DNA of 64,000 nt. Source: JACCSI01 sp963815285 (lineage in GTDB: Bacteria > Acidobacteriota > Vicinamibacteria > Vicinamibacterales > UBA2999). Each line of letters begins with the position of its first letter. Position 1 is the stretch's first letter. The position numbers were made by a program, and so were the translations under genes. The stretch lies in NCBI GenBank assembly GCA_963815285.1, contig CAWFGB010000008.1, positions 372,001 to 436,000 on the forward strand, given 5' to 3'. The notes under the pieces were generated by a model. It ran no database searches. It was given only the letters and a program-made list of their open reading frames with translations, and had not been told where the DNA came from. This document shows, in pieces, positions 8,635 through 18,030 of this stretch.

Positions 8635-9357
8635 TTACGCGCCCTGAATCCGAGCGATGATCGTCCGGCCGTTGCGTTCGGCGCCGTCCTGCTTCCCCTC
8701 GACGCGCTGTAGCGTAATCACCAGCGTCTTGGGCGTCGTGACCTCACCCTGCTTGACCTGGGCCTGGACGGTCACGTCCTTCGACACGAGCTCGCCCTCG
8801 AACTTCTCCGGGGTAAACGCGGGCTGACCCGGCTGCGCGAGGGACGCTTCGGCCGGCCCCATGGCGTTACTGAGCGTCGCCTTGGCGCTGGCTATGGCCT
8901 TTTGTCTGGCTTGGGCTTCCTGGCGAAACTGATCCCATTCCGCCTTCAGCTTCTGCTGCTCGGGGGTGAACTTGGCGGCCGGATCGCGCTCCAGCTTGGC
9001 GATGGCTTCGAGTGCCGGCCGATTGGCCGACTCGAAATTGACGCGACGCTGGCGGAACTCCGTTTCGTCGGCCACCGCGCGGTTCTGGGCATCGATGAGC
9101 TGCTTATAGGTGAGCGGAGTCCGTCGCTCCTCGCTGATGTTGGTGATCTCGAAGTTGGTCACCTCGCCCTGCGCGCGCGGGCTGAACTCCACGGCGGACA
9201 TGCGGGCCAGCGTTTCGTTGTCGCGCGTCCGCGCGGCCCGGAAGAACTGATTCAGCAGTTGCTGCTCTGGAGGCGCGGAGGAACACGCGGCAGCCAGTAT
9301 CGACAGTGGAGCCAGCACCAGGCCTATGGCCAGTGTCGCGCGAACTCGTGAACGCAT
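8635..9357 (-). CDS. Putative exported lipoprotein, unknown function
   Basis: The 240-residue product starts with a basic stretch and a hydrophobic segment ending LSILAAAC (Cys at residue 25), which looks like a lipoprotein signal peptide. The -3 position is Ala rather than the usual Leu. The mature part contains a charged, probably alpha-helical and coiled-coil segment (NRAVADETEFRQRRVNFES through KLKAEWDQFRQEAQARQKAIASAK). A lysine-poor C-terminal beta-like region (FEGELVSKDVTVQAQV, TLVITLQRVEG) follows. I do not recognise a named family. Its ATG directly abuts the gyrA stop codon, so it is probably co-transcribed and translationally coupled with gyrA. Confidence 0.72.
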   Translation of the reverse strand: MRSRVRATLAIGLVLAPLSILAAACSSAPPEQQLLNQFFRAARTRDNETLARMSAVEFSPRAQGEVTNFEITNISEERRTPLTYKQLIDAQNRAVADETEFRQRRVNFESANRPALEAIAKLERDPAAKFTPEQQKLKAEWDQFRQEAQARQKAIASAKATLSNAMGPAEASLAQPGQPAFTPEKFEGELVSKDVTVQAQVKQGEVTTPKTLVITLQRVEGKQDGAERNGRTIIARIQGA

Positions 9358-11907
9358 TTACTCCTCCTGCCCTTCGGGTTCGCTCGGGGGTTCCTCGAGC
9401 GTGGCCGATGGGGATGGTGCAGACGCTACCAGTTCTTCGTCTCGTTCCACAAGAGCCACCGACACGACGCTGTCATCGTCGTCGAGGTCCATGACCCTGA
9501 CACCCTGTGTCGCCCGGCCAATCGTGCGGATCTGACTGGCGGGCGTGCGCAGGATCTTCCCCTGCTGCGTAATGACGAGCAGCTCTTCGATCTCCTGTGC
9601 CTGAGCAATGCCGACGACCAGCCCATTCTTGTCGGTAATCTCGAGGTTCTTCAACCCGAGTCCACCGCGGCTCTGCACCCGATACTCATCGAGTTGGGTG
9701 CGCTTGGCATAACCCTTCTGCGTCACTGTGAGGAGCGTTCCCCCGGGCTTGACGACCTCGAGCCCCACGACCTCATCACCGTCGCGTAGCTGGATGCCGC
9801 GCACGCCGTAGGCGGTGCGGCCCATGCTGCGGACATCTGATTCGTGGAAGCGGATGGCCATCCCCTGACGTGTGCCAATGAATACTTCGCTTTCGCCATC
9901 GGACAGCCGCACCGAGATCACCGCGTCGGGCTCATCGATGCCCATCGCGATGATGCCGCCCACGCGTGGGTTACTGAAGGCGGACAGTTCGGTCTTCTTG
10001 ATGGTGCCGTTGCGCGTCCCCATGACCACGAAGTGTGTGTCGTCGAACTCGCGGACTGGCAGCATCGCGGCAATCTTCTCGCCCGGTTCGAGCTGCACGA
10101 GGTTGGCGATGGCCTTGCCCCGGCCGTCGGCTCCGACGTCCGGAATCTCATGCACCTTGAGCCAATACGCCCGGCCGCGGTCGGAGAACACCATCACGTA
10201 CGAGTGCGTCGATGCCACGAAGAGGTGATTGACCACGTCCTCGTCGCGGGTGCGCATGCCGATGCGTCCCTTTCCACCGCGCTTCTGGTTGCGATAGGTC
10301 GAGATCGGCGTCCGCTTGATGTAACCCGTATCGGTCACGGTGATGGCGACGTCTTCATCGGCGATCAGGTCTTCGATGCTGAGCTCACCGCCCTGATCGA
10401 GGATCTCGGTCCGCCGATCGTCACTGAAGCGCTCCTGCACATCGCGCAGTTCCTTGACAATGATCTCGAGGAGCAGCTTCTGGCTGGCGAGGATCTCCCG
10501 CAGGCTGGCGATGAGTGTCACGAGTCCGGCGAGCTCGTCGAGGATCTTCTGCCGTTCCAGCCCGGTCAGCCGCTGCAACTGCATGTCGAGAATGGCCTGC
10601 GACTGAACGTCGCTGAGACCGAACTGGGTCACGAGCCCGGTCTTGGCTTCGGGCGGGTTTTTGGCCGAACGGATCAGGCTGATGACGGCGTCGAGGTTGT
10701 CGAGCGCAATCCGAAGACCGTCGAGGATGTGCGCCCGCGCCTCGGCCTTCCGCAATTCGAACTCGATGCGGCGGCGGACGACCTCGCGGCGGAACTCGAC
10801 AAACTCCTCGACCACTTCGAGGAGGGTCAACACTTTCGGCCGGCCCCCGACAATCGCCAGCATGATGATGCCGAAGGTCTGCTGCAGCTGCGTGTGCTTG
10901 TACAGGTTGTTGAGCACGACGTCGGGGATCTCGCCGCGCTTCAACTCGATCACCACGCGCATGCCGTCGCGGTCGGACTCGTCGCGGATGTCGGAGATGC
11001 CTTCGATTACCTTGTCGCGGACCAGGTCGGCGATGCGTTCCTGCAGTCTCGCCTTGTTCACCTGATAGGGAATCTCGTGAATGACGATCTGCTCACGATC
11101 ACCCCGCTTTTGCGCCTCGATCTCCACCTTGGCGCGCATCTGGATCGATCCGCGGCCGGTGAGATACGCCTCGTGAATGCCGGCGCGGCCGACGATGAGC
11201 GCGCCGGTGGGGAAGTCAGGACCGGGAATGCGTTCGATCAGTCCGCGCAGCTTCTGTTCCTTGCTCAGCGGGGCTGAATCCCCGTCCGGCGCAGATTGAG
11301 TGCCGCGCAGTGCATTCTCGATGTACCAGATGACACCGTCGCACACTTCGCGCAGGTTGTGCGGCGGCACGTTGGTGGCCATGCCCACGGCGATGCCCGT
11401 GGACCCGTTGACCAGCAGATTCGGAAACGGTGTTGGCAACACCGTCGGCTCGGTCGTCGTCTCGTCGAAATTCGGGACGTAGTCAACGGTGTCCTTGTCG
11501 AGGTCCGCCATCATCGATTCGGCGAGTGCCTCGAGTCGGGCTTCCGTGTACCGATAGGCGGCCGGTGAATCGCCGTCGACCGATCCGAAGTTGCCCTGCC
11601 CGTCCACCAGGGTGTAGCGCATGTTGAAATCCTGCGCGAGCCGGACGAGCGTGTCGTAGGCCGGGATGTCGCCGTGCGGATGGTAATTGCCGATCACCTC
11701 GCCGACGACCTTGGCGCACTTGCGATACGCGCGGTTCGACGCCAGGCCCATCTGCCGCATGGCGTACAACACGCGACGGTGCGCCGGCTTGAGGCCGTCG
11801 CGGACGTCTGGCAACGCTCGCCCGATGATTACGCTCATGGCGTAATCGAGGTACGAGCGCCTCATCTCGTCTTCAATGTTGACCGGGATTCGCTGTTCTG
11901 TGCTCAT
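9358..11907 (-). CDS. gyrA: DNA gyrase subunit A
   Basis: GyrA is the DNA-cleaving subunit of gyrase, which introduces negative supercoils. The 849 residues begin RIPVNIEDEMRRSYLDYAMSVIIGRALPDVRDGLKPAHRR. The catalytic tyrosine lies in AAYRYTEARL (about residue 123). The C-terminal beta-pinwheel contains the GyrA box, NQKRGGKG, which marks a true gyrase rather than topoisomerase IV. The tail after the pinwheel is short and acidic (LEEPPSEPEGQEE). It lies downstream of gyrB on the same strand with an 84-base gap that holds short GGCTATC repeats. Confidence 0.97.
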   Translation of the reverse strand: MSTEQRIPVNIEDEMRRSYLDYAMSVIIGRALPDVRDGLKPAHRRVLYAMRQMGLASNRAYRKCAKVVGEVIGNYHPHGDIPAYDTLVRLAQDFNMRYTLVDGQGNFGSVDGDSPAAYRYTEARLEALAESMMADLDKDTVDYVPNFDETTTEPTVLPTPFPNLLVNGSTGIAVGMATNVPPHNLREVCDGVIWYIENALRGTQSAPDGDSAPLSKEQKLRGLIERIPGPDFPTGALIVGRAGIHEAYLTGRGSIQMRAKVEIEAQKRGDREQIVIHEIPYQVNKARLQERIADLVRDKVIEGISDIRDESDRDGMRVVIELKRGEIPDVVLNNLYKHTQLQQTFGIIMLAIVGGRPKVLTLLEVVEEFVEFRREVVRRRIEFELRKAEARAHILDGLRIALDNLDAVISLIRSAKNPPEAKTGLVTQFGLSDVQSQAILDMQLQRLTGLERQKILDELAGLVTLIASLREILASQKLLLEIIVKELRDVQERFSDDRRTEILDQGGELSIEDLIADEDVAITVTDTGYIKRTPISTYRNQKRGGKGRIGMRTRDEDVVNHLFVASTHSYVMVFSDRGRAYWLKVHEIPDVGADGRGKAIANLVQLEPGEKIAAMLPVREFDDTHFVVMGTRNGTIKKTELSAFSNPRVGGIIAMGIDEPDAVISVRLSDGESEVFIGTRQGMAIRFHESDVRSMGRTAYGVRGIQLRDGDEVVGLEVVKPGGTLLTVTQKGYAKRTQLDEYRVQSRGGLGLKNLEITDKNGLVVGIAQAQEIEELLVITQQGKILRTPASQIRTIGRATQGVRVMDLDDDDSVVSVALVERDEELVASAPSPSATLEEPPSEPEGQEE

Positions 11908-11908
11908 G

Positions 11909-11943
11909 CAGCTATCGGCTCTTGGCTATCGGCTATCGGCGCT
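11909..11943. repeat. Short GGCTATC tandem repeats between gyrB and gyrA
   Basis: Three near-identical GCTATCGGCT/GGCTATC units occur in about 30 bases just upstream of gyrA. No terminator or clear Shine-Dalgarno is seen inside them. Function is unknown. Confidence 0.5.
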
Positions 11944-11991
11944 CAGCGTCTCGGCTCCAGGCCGACCGGACGCCGATGGGGGAAAGCCGAC

Positions 11992-14577
11992 TCAAATGTC
12001 CAGGTTGCGGACATCCAGGGCGTGTTCTTCGATGAACTTCCGACGCGGCTCGACCTGGTCGCCCATCAGCGTGGTGAACATCTGATCGGCCTCAGTGTGG
12101 TCGTCCGCCTTGACCGCCAGCAGCGTTCGCGCCTCGGGGTTCATCGTGGTCATCCACAAGGTCTCGGGGTTCATCTCGCCGAGGCCCTTGTAGCGGTTCA
12201 CCGCCACACCCTTACGACCGAGGCCGATGAAGTGCTCGACGAACTCGTCGAGCGACTTGATCTGCATTGGGCCGATGTCCTTCTTGGCCGGAGTGCCTGC
12301 GGGAGCGACCTTGCCGCTCGTCTCCACGCCCAACTCGTCGAGCGCGCTCTTCTCGGCGGCGCTCAGCTCTCCGCCCTCGCCGGAGACGATGTCGCCGGCC
12401 TCGTTGACCGGTTCGTCCTCGCGGGCATCGCCTACCGTGCGCAGTTCGATGGGACCCTTGCGCATGGTCCTCACGACGTCGCGAATTTCAGCGTAGCTGC
12501 CGAGCAGCGTGCGGTACTCACCGGTCGTGACGAAATCCACGCCGATGTGATCGATCCGTGGATAACCATTGGAGCGATCCTCGATGCGCAGCTGCCAGAC
12601 GTTGTGTTCGTCGTCTCGCAATGCGGTCACATCACGGACTGGCGTCGTCAATTGCAGCCCGAGGTTCTCCATGGCGGCCTGGTTCTCAAAGAACGAGCGG
12701 TCGCGTACGTCCCGGTCGAGCAACGCTTCGACCACATCGGCCGCATGGCCGCGGCGCTCCACCGTCTGCATCACCCGGCGATAGGCGATCGCGCCGTGCA
12801 GCAGCCGCTCGAGGACGTCGCCGAATAGCTCGGAGCCATCGGCCAACTTCAGCCGGCGGCCGGCCGCGGCCCGATGCACCAGGAAGTTTTCGAGCGCGCG
12901 CTCATCCTTGATAAAGGTTTCCTGCCGTCCGCGCTTGGCGCGAAACAGCGGCGGCTGCGCGATGAACACGTGCCCGTTGTCAATCAACGCCGTCATCTGA
13001 CGGTAGAAGAACGTCAGCAGCAGCGTCCGGATATGGGAACCGTCCACGTCCGCGTCGGTCATGATGATGATGCGGTGATAGCGCAGCTTGCTCAGATCGA
13101 AATCTTCCGTGCCGATGCCGCAGCCGAGCGCCGCGATGAGCGTCTTGATCTCGTCTGAGCTGAGCATCTTGTCGATGCGCGCCTTCTCGACGTTCAGAAT
13201 CTTGCCCTTGATCGGCAAGATCGCCTGGAAGCGCCGATCGCGCCCCTGCTTCGCCGACCCGCCGGCAGATTCGCCTTCGACGATATAAATCTCGGCTTGG
13301 GACGGATCACGCTCCTGGCAGTCGGCGAGCTTGCCGGGGAGCGAGCTGCCATCGAGGGCGCCTTTCCGACGGACCAGATCGCGGGCCTTGCGCGCCGCTT
13401 CTCGAGCGCGCGCCGCGTCCACGGCCTTCATGATCACCCGCTTGGCGACCGTCGGGTTCTCTTCCAGGAACTTGCCGAGCCGGTCGTTGACGATCGACTC
13501 GACGATGCCCTTCACTTCGGTGTTTCCCAGCTTGGTCTTGGTCTGGCCTTCGAACTGCGGCCGCGGGATCTTCACGCTGATGACCGCAGTCATGCCCTCG
13601 CGAATGTCATCGCCGCTGATGGTCGCGTCCTTGAGGTCCCTGGTCAGGTTGTTGTTCGCGGCATACGCGTTCACGGTCCGGGTCAGCGCGGAACGAAACC
13701 CGGAGAGGTGAGTGCCCCCTTCGTGCGTGTTGATGTTGTTGGCGAAAGAGAATTCCTGGGGGTTGTAACTGTCGTTCCACTGCAGGGCAATCTCGGCGTC
13801 GATGCCTTCGCGCTCACCCCGCATGTAGATCGCCTTCTCGTGGACCAGGCCCTTGTTCTTGTTCAAGTGCTCGACAAACGAGACGATGCCGCCGTCGTAA
13901 TGAAACTTGTGGCTCTTCGCGTCGCGCTCGTCGTCCAGGGTGATGGTGACCCCGGCGTTGAGAAACGCCAACTCGCGCAGACGTTGCGCGAGGGTGTCGA
14001 AGCTGAAGTCGGTGACCTCGAAGATCTGGCTGTCCGGCTTGAAGGTAACTTTGGTTCCACGGCGCTTGGTCGTGCCGGTGACGATCAGGTCCCCTTGTGG
14101 GGCGCCGCGCTCGTAGGTCTGCTGGTACACCTGGTCGTTGCGCCAGATCTCCAGTTCCAGGCGCTCTGAAAGCGCGTTGACCACCGATACGCCGACACCG
14201 TGGAGGCCGCCAGACACCTTGTAGCTGTTGTTGTCGAACTTGCCGCCGGCGTGGAGGACCGTCAAGGCCACTTCTGCGGCCGGCCGGCCGCTCTGGTGCA
14301 TGTCTGTCGGAATGCCGCGCCCGTTGTCGACGACCGTTACGGAGTTGTCGATGTGAATCGTGACGTTGATTTCGGAGGCGTAACCGGCCAGGGCTTCGTC
14401 AATCGAGTTATCGACGATTTCGTAGACGAGGTGATGCAATCCCGAAGGTCCGGTCGAGCCGATATACATCGCCGGGCGCTTGCGGACGGCTTCGAGGCCC
14501 TCGAGGACCTTGATGCTTTCCGCGCCGTAATCTTCCGGCCCGAGGCCGTTGGTGACAGTCGGTTCAGTGTGGTTCAT
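11992..14577 (-). CDS. gyrB: DNA gyrase subunit B
   Basis: GyrB is the ATPase subunit of gyrase. The N-terminal GHKL ATPase shows VRKRPAMYIGSTGPSGLHHLVYEIVDNSIDEALAGY and VVDNGRGIP. The transducer domain has the KTKLGNTEVKG motif. The TOPRIM domain has YIVEGESAGGSAKQGRDR and the IIIMTDADVDGSHIRTLLLTF acidic triad. At 861 residues it is longer than the roughly 640-residue short form. It carries the insertion found in Gram-negative GyrBs between TOPRIM and the C-terminal tail, with an acidic Ala/Glu-rich linker. The C-terminus (RYKGLGEMNPETLWMTTMNP, RRKFIEEHA) is canonical. It is 10 bases after dnaN. Confidence 0.97.
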   Translation of the reverse strand: MNHTEPTVTNGLGPEDYGAESIKVLEGLEAVRKRPAMYIGSTGPSGLHHLVYEIVDNSIDEALAGYASEINVTIHIDNSVTVVDNGRGIPTDMHQSGRPAAEVALTVLHAGGKFDNNSYKVSGGLHGVGVSVVNALSERLELEIWRNDQVYQQTYERGAPQGDLIVTGTTKRRGTKVTFKPDSQIFEVTDFSFDTLAQRLRELAFLNAGVTITLDDERDAKSHKFHYDGGIVSFVEHLNKNKGLVHEKAIYMRGEREGIDAEIALQWNDSYNPQEFSFANNINTHEGGTHLSGFRSALTRTVNAYAANNNLTRDLKDATISGDDIREGMTAVISVKIPRPQFEGQTKTKLGNTEVKGIVESIVNDRLGKFLEENPTVAKRVIMKAVDAARAREAARKARDLVRRKGALDGSSLPGKLADCQERDPSQAEIYIVEGESAGGSAKQGRDRRFQAILPIKGKILNVEKARIDKMLSSDEIKTLIAALGCGIGTEDFDLSKLRYHRIIIMTDADVDGSHIRTLLLTFFYRQMTALIDNGHVFIAQPPLFRAKRGRQETFIKDERALENFLVHRAAAGRRLKLADGSELFGDVLERLLHGAIAYRRVMQTVERRGHAADVVEALLDRDVRDRSFFENQAAMENLGLQLTTPVRDVTALRDDEHNVWQLRIEDRSNGYPRIDHIGVDFVTTGEYRTLLGSYAEIRDVVRTMRKGPIELRTVGDAREDEPVNEAGDIVSGEGGELSAAEKSALDELGVETSGKVAPAGTPAKKDIGPMQIKSLDEFVEHFIGLGRKGVAVNRYKGLGEMNPETLWMTTMNPEARTLLAVKADDHTEADQMFTTLMGDQVEPRRKFIEEHALDVRNLDI

Positions 14578-14587
14578 TTAATTCAAG

Positions 14588-15700
14588 TCAAATCCGCATC
14601 GGCATGATCACGTAGGTGTAGTCGTAACCATCGGCACCCACGGGTTTCATCACCGCTTGGCTGACTTCGTCCTTCAACTCCAACGCGACGATGTCGCATT
14701 CGACAACGTTGAGAAAATCCTGCACATACTGCGCGTTGAAGCAGATGGTGAGTGGCGGACCGGCATAGTCGACTGTCAGCGGCTCCCTCGCTTCGCCAAA
14801 CTCGGGGCTGCTCGACGTGACTTCCACCTTGCCCTTATCGATCACGAACTTGACGGCGCGTGACCGCTCGTTCGACAAAATCGAGACTCGACGGACCGCA
14901 CTGGTCAGGCGATCCCGTTCAAATTCGATGTGCTTGTCATTGCCCTTCGGGATGACCTTCTCGTAAGCCGGAAACTGTCCGTCGATCATTCGCGAGATGA
15001 GCAGCCGCGGACCAATCTCGAAGAACAGGTGGTTCTCGCCGCGTTCATACTTCACATCGATGTCATCAGTCAGCAGCCGGGACAATTCGGAGAGCGTCTT
15101 GCGCGGCAGGATGGCCTTGATCTCTTCGGCGCCCTTGACCGCGGGCTCACGTGTCGCGTTGACGAGCGCGAGCCGGTGGCCATCAGTCGCGACCAGGGTC
15201 ATCGAATCGGCGCGGAGCACGAACAACGCGCCGTTGAGGTAATAGCGGGTGTCTTCACCGGTGATGGCAAACTGCGTCTTCGCGACCATCTCGCGCAGGA
15301 CCTTGGCCTTGATCGTCGATTGGGCCGCGCCGCTGGACTCAGGGAGGCTCGGAAAATCCTCCCGGGGTAGAGTAGGCATACGCGACTCAAACCGCTCTGC
15401 GGACACCCTGACGCCTGTGCCGCCCTTTTCAGTCTCGAGTCGGACATCTGCTTCAGGGAGCGCTCGCACGACCTCGTAGAACTTCTTCGCCGGCAACGTC
15501 ACCGCACCTGCCTTGTCCACCGCCGCTTCACATCGACTACGAAGCGCGACCTCGAGATCCGTTGCAAGCAGCGTGAGTTCGTTGCCGTTGGATTCGATCA
15601 GCACGTTCGCCAGGATCGGGATCGTGTTCTTGCGCTCCACAATCTGCTGGAAGAACTGCAGTTCACGCACAAGATCAGCTTTCCTGGCAACCAGTTCCAT
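14588..15700 (-). CDS. dnaN: DNA polymerase III sliding clamp (beta subunit)
   Basis: DnaN is the ring-shaped processivity clamp of the replicative polymerase. I place the start at the ATG at 15700, giving MELVARKADLVRELQFFQQIVERKNTIPIL, which matches the family N-terminus; an upstream in-frame start at 15754 adds an unconserved leader. The protein is about 370 residues with the usual three clamp folds. It contains TLLATDLEVALRS, the VATDGHRLAL motif and the C-terminal peptide-binding end YTYVIMPMRI (MPMR is the usual terminus). It lies between dnaA and gyrB, in the classic dnaA-dnaN-gyrB order. Confidence 0.96.
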   Translation of the reverse strand: MELVARKADLVRELQFFQQIVERKNTIPILANVLIESNGNELTLLATDLEVALRSRCEAAVDKAGAVTLPAKKFYEVVRALPEADVRLETEKGGTGVRVSAERFESRMPTLPREDFPSLPESSGAAQSTIKAKVLREMVAKTQFAITGEDTRYYLNGALFVLRADSMTLVATDGHRLALVNATREPAVKGAEEIKAILPRKTLSELSRLLTDDIDVKYERGENHLFFEIGPRLLISRMIDGQFPAYEKVIPKGNDKHIEFERDRLTSAVRRVSILSNERSRAVKFVIDKGKVEVTSSSPEFGEAREPLTVDYAGPPLTICFNAQYVQDFLNVVECDIVALELKDEVSQAVMKPVGADGYDYTYVIMPMRI

Positions 15701-16015
15701 GGTGAGGGTGTCCTCGAAACCGACGGGCCGGCGAAGGCGCGTCGTACAGATCAACTAGGGGTAAAAGGCGAAGATAGAGAATTATACAAGAATAAGGTGC
15801 TGTTAACCTAATTCTCCGTCGCGATAAGTTATTCAGAATCAATCAGTTACGCTGTGGATTTTTATGTGGATAAAGGGCGGGGATTCTGCGTCTTCTAGGA
15901 CAATGTTTTCGCCCTCCCGGAACGCCCACAAAGGATTAACAGTTGAGGTTGTGGAAAAGCTGTCCAGCGGCGGCATCCAGCTGTACCAGGGACCCCAAAA
16001 AGCCCCGGAGTGACG
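15701..16015. other. dnaA-dnaN intergenic region, candidate half of oriC
   Basis: This 315-base gap has an A/T-rich part (about 15770-15870) in an otherwise GC-rich region. It holds a perfect DnaA box, TGTGGATAA, at 15865-15873, and a weaker TGTGGATTT 12 bases upstream at 15853-15861. A third DnaA-box-like TGTGGAAAA lies at 15950-15958. Together with the cluster upstream of dnaA it makes a good candidate for a bipartite replication origin. No open reading frame of note is seen. Confidence 0.6.
15853..15873 (-). promoter_or_regulatory. Pair of DnaA boxes 12 bp apart
   Basis: TGTGGATTT (15853-15861) and TGTGGATAA (15865-15873) are reverse-oriented versions of the TTATCCACA consensus. The second is exact and the first has two mismatches. 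The same 12-base spacing recurs upstream of dnaA. Confidence 0.65.
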
Positions 16016-17353
16016 TCACTTGATCGATTCCAACAGGTTGGTCATCAGGCTGTTGAAATCCTGGTCGTTCTTGCGCATCTCCTCCACCTTCTTGATCGAG
16101 TGAATCACCGTCGAGTGATGCTTGCCGCCGAAGCTCCGGCCGATTTCGGGCAGTGAGGCATGCGTCAACGACTTGCAGAGATACATCGCCACCTGCCGTG
16201 GCATCGCCACCGACTTCGAGTTGTTGCGGGACTTGAGCTCCGCGAGCTTCAACTGGTAATAGTCAGCCACGAACTTCTGAATCTGCTCGATGGTGATCGC
16301 ACGGTCGTCGTGATCAATCACGTTGCGCAGCACTTCCTGGGCGAGTTCGAGCGACAGCGGGCGACCCTGCAGCGAGGCGTACGCGATCAACCGAATCAAC
16401 GATCCTTCGAGCTCGCGAATGTTCGACTTAATGCGGTTGGCCATGTACATGGCGACGCCATCAGGCAGCGGAATAGCCTCGGTTTCGGCCTTTTTCTTGA
16501 GAATTGCCACTTTCGTTTCCAGATCGGGCGGCTGGATGTCGGCAATCAGTCCCCACTCGAAGCGCGAACGCAGGCGTTCTTCGAGCGCTGGAATTTCGTG
16601 CGGCGGGCGATCGCTGCTGATGACGATCTGCTTCTGCGCATCGTGCAGTGCGTTGAAGGTGTGGAAGAACTCCGTCTGCGTGCCTTCCTTACCCGACACG
16701 AACTGAATGTCGTCCACCAGGAGGACATCGACGGAGCGATAGCGTTCGCGGAAATCGAGCACGCGATCGTAGCGGACGGCGTTGATCATCTCGTTCATGA
16801 ATCGTTCGGACGAGATATAGGTGAGTTTTAGTCGCTGATGATGCTGCAGCACGTAGTGGCCGATTGCATGCATCAAATGCGTCTTGCCCAGCCCCACGCC
16901 GCCGTAGATGAAGAGCGGGTTGTACGAACGCGAGGGGGCTTCCGACACCGCTCGACAGGCCGCATGGGCAAACTGGTTCGAGGATCCGACGATGAAGGTC
17001 TCAAAGGTGTATCGAGGGTTGAGGCCGACAACTGTCGTCGCCGGCTGGACCGGTTCATCCTCCGGCGGCGGCGGTGGCCGCAAGAGGGCCGGGACGCTAT
17101 TGCTCTTGGCTTCTTCGGGCACGAAGATAAGCTCAGCATTGGGTCTGCCGACGTCATGCAGGGCTTCGGTAAGCACCACCGAATAATGTTTCGGGAGCCA
17201 CTCGGTAAAGAGCAGGTTCGGCACTCGGACCGCGACGCGCTCCCCATCGTCGGTCAGCAGGGACGTCGGTTTGAACCAGGTGTGGAAGCTATGTCGGCCG
17301 ACCTTCGCCTCAATCCGGCCGAGAATCTGGTCCCAAATTGACAGCGCAGACAT
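16016..17353 (-). CDS. dnaA: Chromosomal replication initiator protein DnaA
   Basis: DnaA binds DnaA boxes at oriC, melts DNA and loads the helicase. The protein is 445 residues. The N-terminal domain I starts WDQILGRIEAKVGRHSFHTWFKPT. After a short Pro/Glu linker the AAA+ domain begins at NPRYTFETFIVGSSNQFAHAA, with Walker A GGVGLGKTH near residue 153 and Walker B VDVLLVDDIQFVSGKEGTQTEFFHTFN. The C-terminal helix-turn-helix carries the DnaA signature IGRSFGGKHHSTVIHSIKK. DnaA-box-like sites flank the gene on both sides, so it may be autoregulated. Confidence 0.97.
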   Translation of the reverse strand: MSALSIWDQILGRIEAKVGRHSFHTWFKPTSLLTDDGERVAVRVPNLLFTEWLPKHYSVVLTEALHDVGRPNAELIFVPEEAKSNSVPALLRPPPPPEDEPVQPATTVVGLNPRYTFETFIVGSSNQFAHAACRAVSEAPSRSYNPLFIYGGVGLGKTHLMHAIGHYVLQHHQRLKLTYISSERFMNEMINAVRYDRVLDFRERYRSVDVLLVDDIQFVSGKEGTQTEFFHTFNALHDAQKQIVISSDRPPHEIPALEERLRSRFEWGLIADIQPPDLETKVAILKKKAETEAIPLPDGVAMYMANRIKSNIRELEGSLIRLIAYASLQGRPLSLELAQEVLRNVIDHDDRAITIEQIQKFVADYYQLKLAELKSRNNSKSVAMPRQVAMYLCKSLTHASLPEIGRSFGGKHHSTVIHSIKKVEEMRKNDQDFNSLMTNLLESIK

Positions 17354-17874
17354 GGCTGGAGATCAAGCAGAAACGGGCAAGTTTGCACTTTCGCCTGCGA
17401 AACACCGCAGTGACGCGGCTTTTACAGGTATGACAGCAACAAAACGTCTATCCAATGGCCCGTGTGGCATGACAGCCTGCGCAAACACCTGAAAAAATGA
17501 CCGTTTTCGCCGAACACCGCCGAGATTTCTAGTTTTTTCCACAAGTTTTTCCACAGTTGTGGAAATCTCCCTCGGAGCGAAAGCCGGATCGTAGCATGGC
17601 GCTCGCCTGCCGCTATCGCTCCTGGACGGGCGTCCGTTGGCCCACTCTTCGCGGGCAGGAATGGCGTCCGCCGGACGGCACCTCTTGCAGCTGATGTCGG
17701 TTCTGCGAGATGAGCAAGGATAGCCCGCATGCATGTTGAGCCGGAACTTGATGCTGTTTTCGCATCGACGCGTCCGCTTGGCCCTGCAGGGGGATCGGTC
17801 CCCGGCCAGCCCGGTCCTGCCGCCGAAGCCGATCCTTGGGATACAATCAATGGTTTCGCGAGGAACAGACAGCA
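17354..17874. other. rpmH-dnaA divergent intergenic region, candidate oriC
   Basis: These 521 bases separate the leftward dnaA block from the rightward rpmH block. They contain a tight DnaA-box cluster at 17535-17566 and a T-rich run just before it. About 310 further bases lead to rpmH, with a possible -10 TACAAT at 17842-17847. The rest shows no convincing gene. Its position between rpmH and dnaA is the usual origin position in many bacteria. Confidence 0.6.
17535..17566. promoter_or_regulatory. Cluster of three DnaA-box-like sites
   Basis: TTTTCCACA occurs at 17535-17543 and again at 17547-17555. It is followed by TGTGGAAAT in the opposite orientation at 17558-17566. Each differs from TTATCCACA by one or two bases. 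The last two sites face each other across a 2-base centre. Confidence 0.6.
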
Positions 17875-18030
17875 ATGGCTAAGGGCGTACGTACGTTTCA
17901 ACCGAACAACCGCCGGCGCGCGAAGACGCACGGCTTTCTGGTACGCATGGCGACCAAAGACGGTCAGCAGGTGATCAAACGCCGTCGGGCCAAGGGGCGC
18001 AAGCGCCTCACGGTGTCCGACGAACGGTGA
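17875..18030 (+). CDS. rpmH: 50S ribosomal protein L34
   Basis: The 51-residue product has the full L34 signature (TFQPNNRRRAKTHGFLVRM, RRRAKGRKRLTV). It is slightly longer than the usual 44-46 residues because of an N-terminal MAKGV extension and a C-terminal SDER. The ATG at 17875 is the only start that gives a normal L34 N-terminus; a longer in-frame start at 17836 adds unrelated residues. Its stop overlaps the rnpA start (GTGA), indicating translational coupling, and it heads the rpmH-rnpA-yidD-yidC-jag-mnmE series. Confidence 0.96.
   Translation: MAKGVRTFQPNNRRRAKTHGFLVRMATKDGQQVIKRRRAKGRKRLTVSDER

Noticed and set aside
9844..11277. Long open frame (477 codons) on the plus strand
   Set aside because: It lies wholly antisense to the well-conserved gyrA and has no recognisable domain; GC-rich genes often give such mirror frames.
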